A stretch of 64,000 nt of DNA from SAR202 cluster bacterium (GTDB lineage Bacteria > Chloroflexota > Dehalococcoidia > UBA6926 > VFHL01). A model generated the notes under the pieces. It ran no database searches and was not told the DNA's origin. It saw only the letters and a list, made by a program, of their open reading frames with translations. The translations under genes were made by a program, and so were the position numbers. This document shows, piece by piece, positions 55,724 through 63,867 of this stretch (its first letter is position 1; each line of letters begins with the position of its first letter). Where the stretch lies: assembly GCA_009392005.1 (NCBI GenBank), contig VFHL01000007.1, positions 53,052 to 117,051 on the forward strand. The letters are read 5' to 3'.

Positions 55724-56736
55724 ACGCCTCAGACGAACTCAAACCTGATGAGCGATGGAAAGCGATAATACTCTTCGGCCTCAACAATGCGACATACAAG
55801 ATGGCATTGGCCAATTGCCTTCTTGAGTTTGCGAGCAATGGGGAAACCACCATCAAGTGGGATGAATTGGCGTACTCCTTCTATTTGCAGTACAAAGAAC
55901 GTTTATCGGAAAACAACATGCCTCAGCAAACACATCCATCACGACAAACTAAGCTTGAGGTAATTATCAAACAAACAAATAACGGTCAACTTACGGAAGA
56001 GCAGGCTGTTGAAAGAGTTGCTCGTGAAGGGTTTGTTGATGTTGTCCCTCGTTTCCAAACAATTGGGCAAGAGAAAATACCAGGTTCCTTTTACGATTAC
56101 GATTTCGGGAAGAATTTGACCCTTAAAGATAGTACTCTTCAAATAGCGGAACTTAAGAAGGCAGAGCTAAACGATGAGATAAGCGCCCGGTGGAGTCATC
56201 TCGAAGGCGCGTTCATGATTAACCGAGATTCTGATAATCAATTGGCTAACGATGTAAGGGAAACTTACCTCCAAAATGGGTATGATAGGAAGCCTTTAAC
56301 TCACAACAAGCCCTTTCTCCAGGCATATCAAGGCAATGTTTGTTTCTATTGTGGTTATGACTTAGCGTCAAATATTCACGTCGACCACGTGCTGCCAAGA
56401 CAGGTAGTTAATCATGATGAAATCTGGAATTTGGTCTTAAGCCATGACTTCTGCAATACACAAAAATCAGACAAGCTTGTAGCGCGTCATTTCATCGATA
56501 AGCTTATCGCGCGAAATGAGAACATCATGGGTGGTAATCATCCATGGAAATCAAATATTGAACGAATGCTTGGGACAGATCCAGTTGCGCGAGGGAAGAC
56601 GCTGGAAAAACATTATGACCAAGTGCAAACTGTCTTAGGATCTAATTACTGGGAAGGATCCAGCTACAATCCAGAAACAGACCCATTTTATCGCCGGGTT
56701 ATCACTCTACTTGCCAACGATACCAAGCATAAATAA
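55720..56736 (+). CDS. HNH endonuclease-domain protein
   Basis: 338 residues. An all-helical N-terminal ~200 residues is followed by an HNH motif: Cys208 and Cys211 (CFYCGYD), IHVDHVLPR (His220, Asp222, His223), IWNL with Asn237, and Cys245. The pattern C-x2-C...DH...N is a zinc-bound HNH nuclease fold. The N-terminal part could recognise a target or a partner. No methylase or restriction subunit is adjacent. Stand-alone HNH proteins of this shape occur in defence islands and mobile elements; the position right after a tRNA island fits, but the role is unproven. Confidence 0.78.
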   Translation: MNASDELKPDERWKAIILFGLNNATYKMALANCLLEFASNGETTIKWDELAYSFYLQYKERLSENNMPQQTHPSRQTKLEVIIKQTNNGQLTEEQAVERVAREGFVDVVPRFQTIGQEKIPGSFYDYDFGKNLTLKDSTLQIAELKKAELNDEISARWSHLEGAFMINRDSDNQLANDVRETYLQNGYDRKPLTHNKPFLQAYQGNVCFYCGYDLASNIHVDHVLPRQVVNHDEIWNLVLSHDFCNTQKSDKLVARHFIDKLIARNENIMGGNHPWKSNIERMLGTDPVARGKTLEKHYDQVQTVLGSNYWEGSSYNPETDPFYRRVITLLANDTKHK

Positions 56737-56783
56737 TTCATATCTGGCCGATTATGTCTGGAGATTGAGTGGAGGTTGATTTA

Positions 56784-56813
56784 TGACGACATTAGATGAA
56801 GAGTACTTCTAAA
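56784..56813 (+). CDS. Possible 9-codon peptide or truncated gene start
   Basis: ggagg, then ATG and codons MTTLDEEYF then TAA. The strong Shine-Dalgarno with a very short frame could be a leader peptide or the truncated head of a lost gene. Confidence 0.25.
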
Positions 56814-56817
56814 AACC

Positions 56818-56826
56818 TGCTATAAT
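56818..56826 (+). promoter_or_regulatory. Extended -10 promoter of the 91-residue protein gene
   Basis: TGC followed by perfect TATAAT (TGnTATAAT). No -35 match 17 bp upstream, as expected for an extended -10 promoter. It lies 32 bp before the ATG. Confidence 0.55.
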
Positions 56827-56858
56827 CGCGGGGATTTTTAATTAAATGGAGGAGCAAC

Positions 56859-57134
56859 ATGTCACTTTATCATATTGAACACAGGCATTCCGCAGAAACT
56901 TGTTTCGGGGCACCTGATCGAGACGATGAAAAGCTTTCGTTATGGAGGCAAATAGGAGAAAAAGCTAAAGAGAACAGTGTTGATATAAAGTTTTTCAAGA
57001 TTAATGCAACCGAGCATGTTTTTTTTCTTTTATTGGAGGCTGGAGATTATTCGGATGTGGAGAAAACAATTGGACAGTGTAAAAAAACTGGAGAGTTTGT
57101 TATAACTCCAGTTATAGACCAAGCCTTCTTTTAA
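56859..57134 (+). CDS. Small conserved-looking alpha/beta protein of unknown function
   Basis: 91 residues: LYHIEHRHSAETCFG, a helix, FFKINATEHVFFLLLEAGDYSDVEKTI and a final strand FVITPVIDQAFF. The strand-helix order resembles small dimeric alpha/beta-barrel proteins that begin IEHxHxAETC, but I cannot name the family with certainty. Shine-Dalgarno ggagga; extended -10 promoter and a terminator bracket it as a single-gene unit. Confidence 0.7.
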   Translation: MSLYHIEHRHSAETCFGAPDRDDEKLSLWRQIGEKAKENSVDIKFFKINATEHVFFLLLEAGDYSDVEKTIGQCKKTGEFVITPVIDQAFF

Positions 57135-57181
57135 ATCAGATTCACTAGAATTAAATGTTGTGATTTCATTACTGAAAGATA

Positions 57182-57213
57182 AGCCCTCTCGTTAATTTGA
57201 GAGGGCTTTTTTA
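57182..57213 (+). terminator. Intrinsic terminator
   Basis: Stem AAGCCCTCTC/GAGAGGGCTT with an 8-base loop and a T6 tail, after the 91-residue gene. Confidence 0.9.
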
Positions 57214-57229
57214 TCGGGCCACTACCACA

Positions 57230-57291
57230 GTTTGTAGGGCAACACCCATTAACTGGTATTTTCGCGGAATGACAAAACAGATATAATGTCA
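57230..57291 (+). repeat. Dispersed repeat R1, copy 2
   Basis: Second copy of the ~60 bp unit at 54811-54872. Here it contains a good TATAAT (57283-57288) and lies directly before the next membrane gene, so it probably supplies its promoter. Confidence 0.5.
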
Positions 57292-57329
57292 ACAATTTGG
57301 TTTGGAATATAAACCAGCAAAAAGGAATG

Positions 57330-57956
57330 GTGTTTACTTTGAATACAAAGACCCTTTCAGGATGGCTTTTGATCGTTGGTCCAATTGTTATATTATCGGC
57401 GTTTCTTGGTTGGCCTAATGCGGAGACCGCTCAAGAAGAACTCCAAGAGTTAGCTAAAAATCCTACACTCAGTATCGCTTTGGGCGGGCTCTTTATGACT
57501 GGTATTGCATTATTGTTTACTGGTCTGAGCATCTCTTCGCGAATCATCGCAGAAGGTGGTGCGAAGTGGTCTTCCTTAACAGCTGTTTCAGGAATTCTTT
57601 TCCCAATTTCGATAGCAGTCATAATGACTTCAGTTGGCTTAAATACGGGAGCGGTACGTCTCTACGCAACATCTATAGACAACGCGAGTGCGATTCATTT
57701 GATTGGTTACCACATAACAGACGTTAATGGGTTAGCTATGGGTATTTCGTTCATTGCGCTTGGCATAGCTCTTTTGGGACGATATGAGGATTTAGTACGA
57801 CGAATAATTGGCCTACTATATTTAACAATTGGTTCGTGTCATTTGATTGCGACATTTTCGGAAATTGACGCATTGACGATTGTATCTTGGCTCGGCATGT
57901 TTATCGTATCAATAGCATTTGGAGTGACTGTTTTACGAGATCAAAGTAACGAATAG
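57330..57956 (+). CDS. Polytopic membrane protein, unknown family
   Basis: 208 residues with about six hydrophobic segments (starting LSGWLLIVGPIVILSAFLGW). Start uncertain: GTG 57330 is 4 bp after aaaagga, ATG 57327 is closer and TTG 57339 is further. No family motif recognised. Part of the accessory region, preceded by repeat R1. Confidence 0.6.
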   Translation: MFTLNTKTLSGWLLIVGPIVILSAFLGWPNAETAQEELQELAKNPTLSIALGGLFMTGIALLFTGLSISSRIIAEGGAKWSSLTAVSGILFPISIAVIMTSVGLNTGAVRLYATSIDNASAIHLIGYHITDVNGLAMGISFIALGIALLGRYEDLVRRIIGLLYLTIGSCHLIATFSEIDALTIVSWLGMFIVSIAFGVTVLRDQSNE

Positions 57957-58000
57957 GGCGCGTCAGTTCTAAATTTGATCTGAAGAAAGGGTCAACAATC
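57955..58000 (+). repeat. Dispersed repeat R2, copy 2
   Basis: Imperfect copy of 53581-53625, beginning AGGGCGCGTC, again right at the end of a membrane protein gene. Confidence 0.45.
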
Positions 58001-58056
58001 CAACACTAGAAAAAATCCCCCTAATCCCGGAGATTGACATTGAAATGCCGGTACTC

Positions 58057-58278
58057 TCACCAAATGGATCCAATGGTGAAAGCAGCAGAGCCAATACCAA
58101 CAGATACACCTGCGCCTACGGCAGCATAAGAGTCACCGGTAAGGCTTCCTAGAATGAGTCCCACTAAAGATCCAATGATCACTCCAACGACAACACCTTT
58201 AAGAATTGCGATTTTTGTATCGGTCTCCACCTTAATTACTCCCAACATCCCCAAAATGACATCTACTACGAATCCCAA
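58057..58278 (-). CDS. Small glycine-rich membrane protein
   Basis: Up to 73 residues with two hydrophobic segments rich in Gly/Val (GVVVGVIIGSLVGLILGSL), resembling glycine-zipper helices. The TTG start has no clear Shine-Dalgarno, so both start and reality of the gene are uncertain. Confidence 0.45.
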   Translation of the reverse strand: MGFVVDVILGMLGVIKVETDTKIAILKGVVVGVIIGSLVGLILGSLTGDSYAAVGAGVSVGIGSAAFTIGSIW

Positions 58279-58388
58279 GATCGTTTGTATAACCGGATAA
58301 TAACATGGTAGTGACTACTTTTATGTATACGCTAAAAGTACATGTTTCCTATCTAGCAGCGCCAAATTTCGCCCAAATCATCGTGTAC

Positions 58389-59801
58389 TCATTCTCGTAA
58401 TTCCTCTTCGGCCTCCAAAATCTGTTCTTCGAATATTGATGCATGCTGCTCCATTGATACTCTTCGTGCGTCATGTCCATCTGTATTCGTTTCTTCAACC
58501 TCTGGTACTTTTGGCTTGTCTTCTCTCCCTATCACTTCTTTATCATCAACCCCATGCTCCACAAGCAAGATATCGATCATGTTAATGAAACGTTTCCTCA
58601 CCGCCTTATGCGGTCGGTATTGCTTCACGGCGTCCTTGTACGCTTCTCGGTACAGTTTCCCAGTCCAAACCGCATAACGAAGGAGATCAACACCAGCGGT
58701 CGAATACATAATTTCATTTTGGTGAATCCCTCTGCCCTTGAGAGTCGCTGCGACCCGAACATAGCGAATCGGTGCTTCGGGAAATCTCCTCGCAAAAATA
58801 ACGCTATACAACGTAACAACATACTGCTCAAGGCCGTTAGTCTTTCTAGATGTCCCACGAAAATGCTTCAGGTAGCCCACCTGTTCAGCGGTCTGTCCAT
58901 CATCCGAAACCCCGACATAGCTCTCCTCTGCTTGAATACGCTTTGCAACTAATTGATCGTATTCCCGTAAGAGGATGAGAGAGGTGAGACCTTCGTTGCT
59001 CATTACATCATTCTCAATAGCTCGTGGGTTCAGTTTTGGAATCACCCCTTGTGCTGAACGAAGATTGAGTTTGTCTAAATCATTGAATGTCGCGGAGTCT
59101 CGCTCAGCTGGATAGCCTAAGGACTCAAGATTCCTCACTGACCAATCCCAATCTTTGAGCTGGTCCTCCGCTTCACGCACTTCTCGAAGCTGCCGTATAT
59201 CTTCAGGATCAATATGTTCCGAGGACACTTCAATGTCCCGACCTTGCGGCTCCAATTGTTTTTTTGCAGCATCCAATGCCCTGCGCCACTCATCACCGGA
59301 AGCCGGAGAAGACCCGAGTCCTGCAACTCTTTCGACAAGTGCATCGCTGACTTCTTCAGCTCGAAAGTCATCCATCATCCATGAAAGAGAAACGGGTTGC
59401 GTGCCTTGTTCTGGTTCGTCTACATTCGGAGTCACAGATTCTTCTTCAACCGCAAACGCGTTCGGATTGGCGAAGGCCGACATAAGCCCCGCATCGACAA
59501 CGCTATGTGATGGTGCATCTTCCTTTGAGGGTTCCGCCATTCTCGATGATGCCACAACATCAAGGACGAATTGAAGTGGCGTCGGTTCTCTATCGAGTAA
59601 CTCTTTGATCTTACTAACCGTCCTCTTTGAACCATATTGAACACCGCTAAATTCGACGCGCTGAGTCTTGTAAATACGATACATCGACTCACGCGCTTGT
59701 AATCTCTTGATGATTTCAATGACCGCCCGCGGAGGTATGGTTATGCGTAACTTTTTTAGCTCTACCGCAAGGGAATCCTCATCTTGATATGATAGAATCA
59801 T
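58389..59801 (-). CDS. Large soluble protein of unknown function
   Basis: 470 residues, no membrane segment. The N-terminal ~65 residues are helical and basic (ELKKLRITIPPRAVIEIIKR), possibly nucleic-acid binding. A polar, low-complexity middle and a C-terminal basic helical domain (FARRFPEAPIRYVRVAATLK, KAVRKRFINMIDILLVEHG) follow, then an acidic tail. Strong Shine-Dalgarno (gaggggga). I recognise no family. Its codon use and composition look like those of a real gene. Neighbours are small accessory genes. Confidence 0.7.
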   Translation of the reverse strand: MILSYQDEDSLAVELKKLRITIPPRAVIEIIKRLQARESMYRIYKTQRVEFSGVQYGSKRTVSKIKELLDREPTPLQFVLDVVASSRMAEPSKEDAPSHSVVDAGLMSAFANPNAFAVEEESVTPNVDEPEQGTQPVSLSWMMDDFRAEEVSDALVERVAGLGSSPASGDEWRRALDAAKKQLEPQGRDIEVSSEHIDPEDIRQLREVREAEDQLKDWDWSVRNLESLGYPAERDSATFNDLDKLNLRSAQGVIPKLNPRAIENDVMSNEGLTSLILLREYDQLVAKRIQAEESYVGVSDDGQTAEQVGYLKHFRGTSRKTNGLEQYVVTLYSVIFARRFPEAPIRYVRVAATLKGRGIHQNEIMYSTAGVDLLRYAVWTGKLYREAYKDAVKQYRPHKAVRKRFINMIDILLVEHGVDDKEVIGREDKPKVPEVEETNTDGHDARRVSMEQHASIFEEQILEAEEELRE

Positions 59802-60051
59802 TTTCCCCCTCTTTTATATATACCCCTATAATCTACCCGTAAATAACCCTATTAGATTGGATTTTTCAAGAATACTACGCGATGAATCAAAACAAAAGAG
59901 GGTCATAACGCACAAGATCACGGATAATTGGATCTGGTTAGCGAAGAAAAAAGCCGTAGCAAAAGTCGCAGGCCGATGGCCTTTCCCGGTATATTAGTAG
60001 TCATGAACGCGCATCCTCATAAACTTCGATGCCGACGAAGGGAGAACCCCA

Positions 60052-60234
60052 ATGGCAAAGGATGAAGACAGAGAAAAGCCCGCTGAGAAAAAAGATCCTT
60101 CCACCCTCTTCCAATTGCCAGTTGCGCCAGGACCATCAACCCTCTTCCAACTTGTTGTCAGTGAATTGGAAGAAGAAGACTGGACACTGATACATTCAAT
60201 TGAGGAAGAAGACGATGAATTAAGCGACCAGTAA
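60052..60234 (+). CDS. Small acidic protein with a PSTLFQL repeat
   Basis: 60 residues: a charged start (MAKDEDREKPAEKKD), the heptad PSTLFQL twice 12 residues apart, and a highly acidic tail. Shine-Dalgarno aaggga upstream. No family recognised; the repeated short motif suggests a peptide that docks on a partner. Confidence 0.5.
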   Translation: MAKDEDREKPAEKKDPSTLFQLPVAPGPSTLFQLVVSELEEEDWTLIHSIEEEDDELSDQ

Positions 60235-60254
60235 ACATCTGAAGGAGTATTGGA

Positions 60255-60356
60255 TTGGAAGATTTGATAACTAATCTCTTTAACGAGTATTGGTGGGTAG
60301 GTGTAGCAAGCGTCGCAACGGTACTATGGGTTAGCTATCGCATGCGAAAGAAATAA
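60255..60356 (+). CDS. 33-residue single-helix membrane microprotein
   Basis: TTG start 7 bp after aaggag, then EDLITNLFNEYWWVGVASVA, a hydrophobic stretch and a basic end (RMRKK), then TAA. One membrane helix with positive-inside tail. It sits 20 bp after the acidic repeat protein and 63 bp before another one-helix protein, so probably one operon. Confidence 0.5.
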   Translation: MEDLITNLFNEYWWVGVASVATVLWVSYRMRKK

Positions 60357-60419
60357 CACTTATTGTATTGAATAGTATGGTCAAACCCTCAAACAAAACT
60401 GAAGCAAGAGGTGTGTCGA

Positions 60420-60755
60420 ATGGATGATTTTGTTGCTCTGGTCATGCTTGTGATCGTTCCAGCTATTCCCATTGGACTGGCTATTTGGGGTTGGAGGGCC
60501 GCATCTAGACGATCACGGATACTTCTTGATCGTTGGATAATGGACAATGGATATACACTGGTTTCGTACAAAACTGCGCTTTTCAAGAAGGGGCCTTATT
60601 GGAAAGCAAGCCGAGGACAAAGAGTATTACGCGTGATCGTTTTGGATGAAAATGAGATCGAACATAATGGATGGGTGCTATGCGGATCAACATTCAAAGG
60701 TGTCCTTCTCTCTGACGACGTTGTCGGGATATTAGACCCCATTCAACCTAGGTAA
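60420..60755 (+). CDS. Small membrane-anchored protein
   Basis: 111 residues: an N-terminal membrane helix (VALVMLVIVPAIPIGLAIWGW) then an ~80-residue cytoplasmic beta-rich domain (VLRVIVLDENEIEHNGWVLC). ATG 60420 is chosen 8 bp after aagagg; GTG 60411 is in frame. No family recognised. Confidence 0.6.
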   Translation: MDDFVALVMLVIVPAIPIGLAIWGWRAASRRSRILLDRWIMDNGYTLVSYKTALFKKGPYWKASRGQRVLRVIVLDENEIEHNGWVLCGSTFKGVLLSDDVVGILDPIQPR

Positions 60756-60841
60756 CATGTCTTCCCAAATTGATGGTAATACCCTCACAAAGGTTAGTAC
60801 CGCCGTGCGATTGTTTATGGAATTGTCGCTCAAAATAGTGA

Positions 60842-61450
60842 TCAAGGAGTATTCGATCCAGAGTTTTCAAAGAAATCGAGATCCATCGCGAAAGCACTTG
60901 CTAACATCAGCAAGCCAAAGTCTTGATCAACCTTGGTTGTCTCCATCTCTAAACGAAAGGTGTCCGCGTCGGTGAACATCTCCCGACCAATTCCACTCCA
61001 CTGTTTCGTGATACGCCCAATTTCTTCATCTTGCTTGTAAATCATAAACGTGTTCGGCCGAAGGAATGGACCATGTATCTCAGCCAACACCGTTCCTACC
61101 GCATCCTCGATAGTGAAACGACGACCCCGTATACTTATTTGTCGGCGAAGCGATCCGATCTCGCGTCCGCTTCCATCTTGCACATGGAGGTGGGACAGCA
61201 CGAAAAAAAATGATCGGCTGGCCGTCAGAACAGGTTTGTTGTCCGGATCAACAGCATGAATCACCAGCGGTCGGTTTTTCTTGATTAGCATGCGGGCAAG
61301 AAGACTGGACTTTTCATATGCGTATACCAATGGAACTCCATCAGGAGTCGATACAGAATAGCGATTCTGCGTCTCCAAACCAGTGAAGGCCTCGAAACTT
61401 TCCACTTTCTGACTCACAACCAATTCTTGGTGCTCTGAAAGGTTCGTCAT
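60842..61450 (-). CDS. Phospholipid scramblase / LURP-one-related family protein
   Basis: 202 residues from ATG 61450 (ggagag upstream; an earlier ATG at 61462 is in frame). The tubby-like scramblase barrel pattern is visible: ENRYSV-like start (TQNRYSVSTPDG), then IGSLRRQISIRGRRFTIEDAVG and GRITKQWSGIGREMFTDADTFRL, ending in a hydrophobic helix ASAFAMDLDFFE that matches the family's C-terminal helix. Bacterial members are of unknown role. Confidence 0.8.
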   Translation of the reverse strand: MTNLSEHQELVVSQKVESFEAFTGLETQNRYSVSTPDGVPLVYAYEKSSLLARMLIKKNRPLVIHAVDPDNKPVLTASRSFFFVLSHLHVQDGSGREIGSLRRQISIRGRRFTIEDAVGTVLAEIHGPFLRPNTFMIYKQDEEIGRITKQWSGIGREMFTDADTFRLEMETTKVDQDFGLLMLASAFAMDLDFFENSGSNTP

Positions 61451-61568
61451 AACACTCTCCATACGCTTAATTCATACTTGAATTTCACTCTAAGTGAACA
61501 TAGAAAATTGTACCATACCGGTATGTTTCAGAATGAGCCCAGTTGATGTTTTGAGGTATGATCGAGCG

Positions 61569-62312
61569 ATGACAATTGAAACCGAAATTCTCCTCCTCGG
61601 AACCATCGTGTTTTTCCTTGCTGGCTTAACTCAGGGTTTGACGGGGTTCGGGTTTGGGTTAATAGCCGTTCCCATCCTCGGCTTTATCATTTCTCCCAAA
61701 ATGATCGCCCCCATGGTTGTTATATATACCTCTTTCACAAATTTACTCGTATTGAATAACGCCAAGGCACACTTAAATCTAAAAAGGATTTATGTGTTAA
61801 CGGCAGCAGGTGTCCTCAGCATTCCGCTAGGAACGTTGATCATTAGTTACTTGACGGCCGATCATCTGAGGCTATTCATTGGATCTGCGGTCACAATATC
61901 TGCAATCTTGATGTCACTGGGAATAAGGATTCGAATCGTAAGGGAACGACTCGTTTCTGCAATGGTCGGTGTCGTCAGTGGAATTCTCAGCGGAAGCATC
62001 GCGATAGGGGGACCACCAGTCATCCTGTTTTTTTCAAACCAAGAGGTTCCAAGGGAAGAATTTCGGGCAAACATCGCAGCGTACTTTTTCCCAATCAATG
62101 TTGCTGCAAATATCAGCTTTTATATTGCTGGACTGTTGACCTTGGACACTGTCCTGTACGCCCTGTGGTTTGTTCCGGCGCTGACTTTAGGAGTGCTCGT
62201 TGGGAACAAATACAATAGTCTTTTATCAGAGAATATTTACCGAAGAGTTGCATTGGTCATCGTATTTTTTGCAGGGATTTTGTCCATACTAAATGGGGCA
62301 GGAATTCTGTAA
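61569..62312 (+). CDS. TauE/SafE-family sulfite/anion exporter
   Basis: 247 residues, about eight hydrophobic segments. LAGLTQGLTGFGFGLIAVPIL is the TauE/SafE N-terminal repeat and GVVSGILSGSIAIGGPPVILFF the second. The family moves sulfite, sulfoacetate or other organosulfur anions. ATG 61569 is chosen; the frame extends to 61494 without support. Near a sulfurtransferase gene by ~10 kb only, so no functional link is claimed. Confidence 0.88.
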   Translation: MTIETEILLLGTIVFFLAGLTQGLTGFGFGLIAVPILGFIISPKMIAPMVVIYTSFTNLLVLNNAKAHLNLKRIYVLTAAGVLSIPLGTLIISYLTADHLRLFIGSAVTISAILMSLGIRIRIVRERLVSAMVGVVSGILSGSIAIGGPPVILFFSNQEVPREEFRANIAAYFFPINVAANISFYIAGLLTLDTVLYALWFVPALTLGVLVGNKYNSLLSENIYRRVALVIVFFAGILSILNGAGIL

Positions 62313-62440
62313 CTTAGTAAAAAGATAGACAGTACCGTAGCAAGATTCAAACCCTGTCATTCCAGCACGATGTATACGGTAACGGTGTATATTATGACAA
62401 CATCCATGTTGCGCGACGCGTCGCATAGAAGGAGACCTTT

Positions 62441-63052
62441 ATGACCACAGAAAAGCGGGAATACCCTGTTTCATTTCCAGTCGAATACCCGACATCATCA
62501 TCCCGCCTCCTGGCATTGTTAGGGTTCGCCTTCTGGCTAAAATTGTTCCTTCTCCTCCCTCATATAATCGTTCTCTCGTTTCTAAGTATCATTTCATTAC
62601 TTGTACTGATTATCGGATACATCGCTGTCCTGCTCACTGGCCACTACCCAAGAAGCCTATTTGGGTTGCAAACAGGGATCGCCCGTTGGGATTTCCGCAC
62701 CTCATGCTGGTTTGTTGGATTAACAGATAAATACCCTCCGTTCTCGCTGAAGGAAGGGGGATACCCAACTGACATTTCTATCGAATATCCGGAGTCATCG
62801 TCCCGTTTCTTGGCGCTCTTAGGGCTACTGTTGATAAAACCGCTCGCGTTAATCCCTCATATACTGGTGCTCTATTTTTTGGGAATGCTGCACCCCATAT
62901 TGATGTGGATTGGGTTCATCATTGTGCTTGTAACTGGCAGGTACCCACGAGGTTTATTTGAGTTCGTCCTCGGCATTATAATCTGGGATACAAGAGTGAA
63001 CTGTTGGTTTGCTGGACTAACAGATAAATATCCCCCCTTCTCGCTACGATAA
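62441..63052 (+). CDS. Tandem DUF4389 membrane protein
   Basis: 203 residues made of two ~98-residue DUF4389 copies. Each has a (V/I)EYP-SSSR start, two hydrophobic segments, GxYPR and a CWFxGLTDKYPPFSL end. Function unknown. Shine-Dalgarno aaggaga. The duplication is intragenic and in frame. Confidence 0.85.
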   Translation: MTTEKREYPVSFPVEYPTSSSRLLALLGFAFWLKLFLLLPHIIVLSFLSIISLLVLIIGYIAVLLTGHYPRSLFGLQTGIARWDFRTSCWFVGLTDKYPPFSLKEGGYPTDISIEYPESSSRFLALLGLLLIKPLALIPHILVLYFLGMLHPILMWIGFIIVLVTGRYPRGLFEFVLGIIIWDTRVNCWFAGLTDKYPPFSLR

Positions 63053-63253
63053 GGCGGTACGCAATAAGAGACCGTTAGCAACAATCGTCTGGGCAGCATT
63101 CGGCACAACATTGCACATCAATGACCTCGATAGGAATATCAATTTGTATCATAGGGTGCTCCTTGATCTTCGGTATCATTTTACACAAGCATAGAGACGA
63201 TAGCCCCACACCCGGTTTACAATATTGTGGATACACGAAACCGGAGGTTATGG

Positions 63254-63763
63254 ATGACACTAGCAATCAGATTACTTCTTGCCCTCACCATTCTCTTTGT
63301 ACTCGGCTGTTCTGAGGAACGTAAAGATGCAGGTGACGAGGTGGCGAGACCTTATGAACTACCAGCAGTGACAAAGAGCGTGGATGGAAAAGCCATACAA
63401 AGTATCGCCCTCGATCCACAAATGGAAAAGAAGCTACTCGAGCTTGCGGAAAATCGTGGTACATGGTTCTGGACGACTGATATCACAACGAACATGGATC
63501 AGCTATACAACAGTTGGTCCCTAGTGTGTCAGAAAGGCACCAAACTTGAATATGCTAACGGAGTAAAGTGGTTTCGCGATGCAATCGTGAAGGCAACAGA
63601 CACTGATCTCGAGGTCTTCCAGGAAACAAAACGTTCGTACAAGGTCGCCGGCTGGAGCTCTCCCTGGGCATATGTCGTAGAAACCTATGAGACCGATCCG
63701 AAGAATCCCAACTACCAGCTCTATCTCATCGAGTCGGGCGAATGGCGATACCACGATTGCTAA
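63254..63763 (+). CDS. Predicted lipoprotein
   Basis: 169 residues with a signal peptide and lipobox FVLGC (Cys19), then a polar soluble domain with several Trp and Tyr. ATG 63254 is chosen: ggagg lies 6 bp upstream and the frame's earlier GTG (63227) does not have it. No family recognised. Confidence 0.7.
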   Translation: MTLAIRLLLALTILFVLGCSEERKDAGDEVARPYELPAVTKSVDGKAIQSIALDPQMEKKLLELAENRGTWFWTTDITTNMDQLYNSWSLVCQKGTKLEYANGVKWFRDAIVKATDTDLEVFQETKRSYKVAGWSSPWAYVVETYETDPKNPNYQLYLIESGEWRYHDC

Positions 63764-63867
63764 ATAGTCATCCATCAGGCCAACCCACGGCATGATGCAT
63801 CAAATATTGCTCATCAACTGCGATGATCCAATTCATTGCATCATCGTGGCCAAGAAATCGAATTAAT

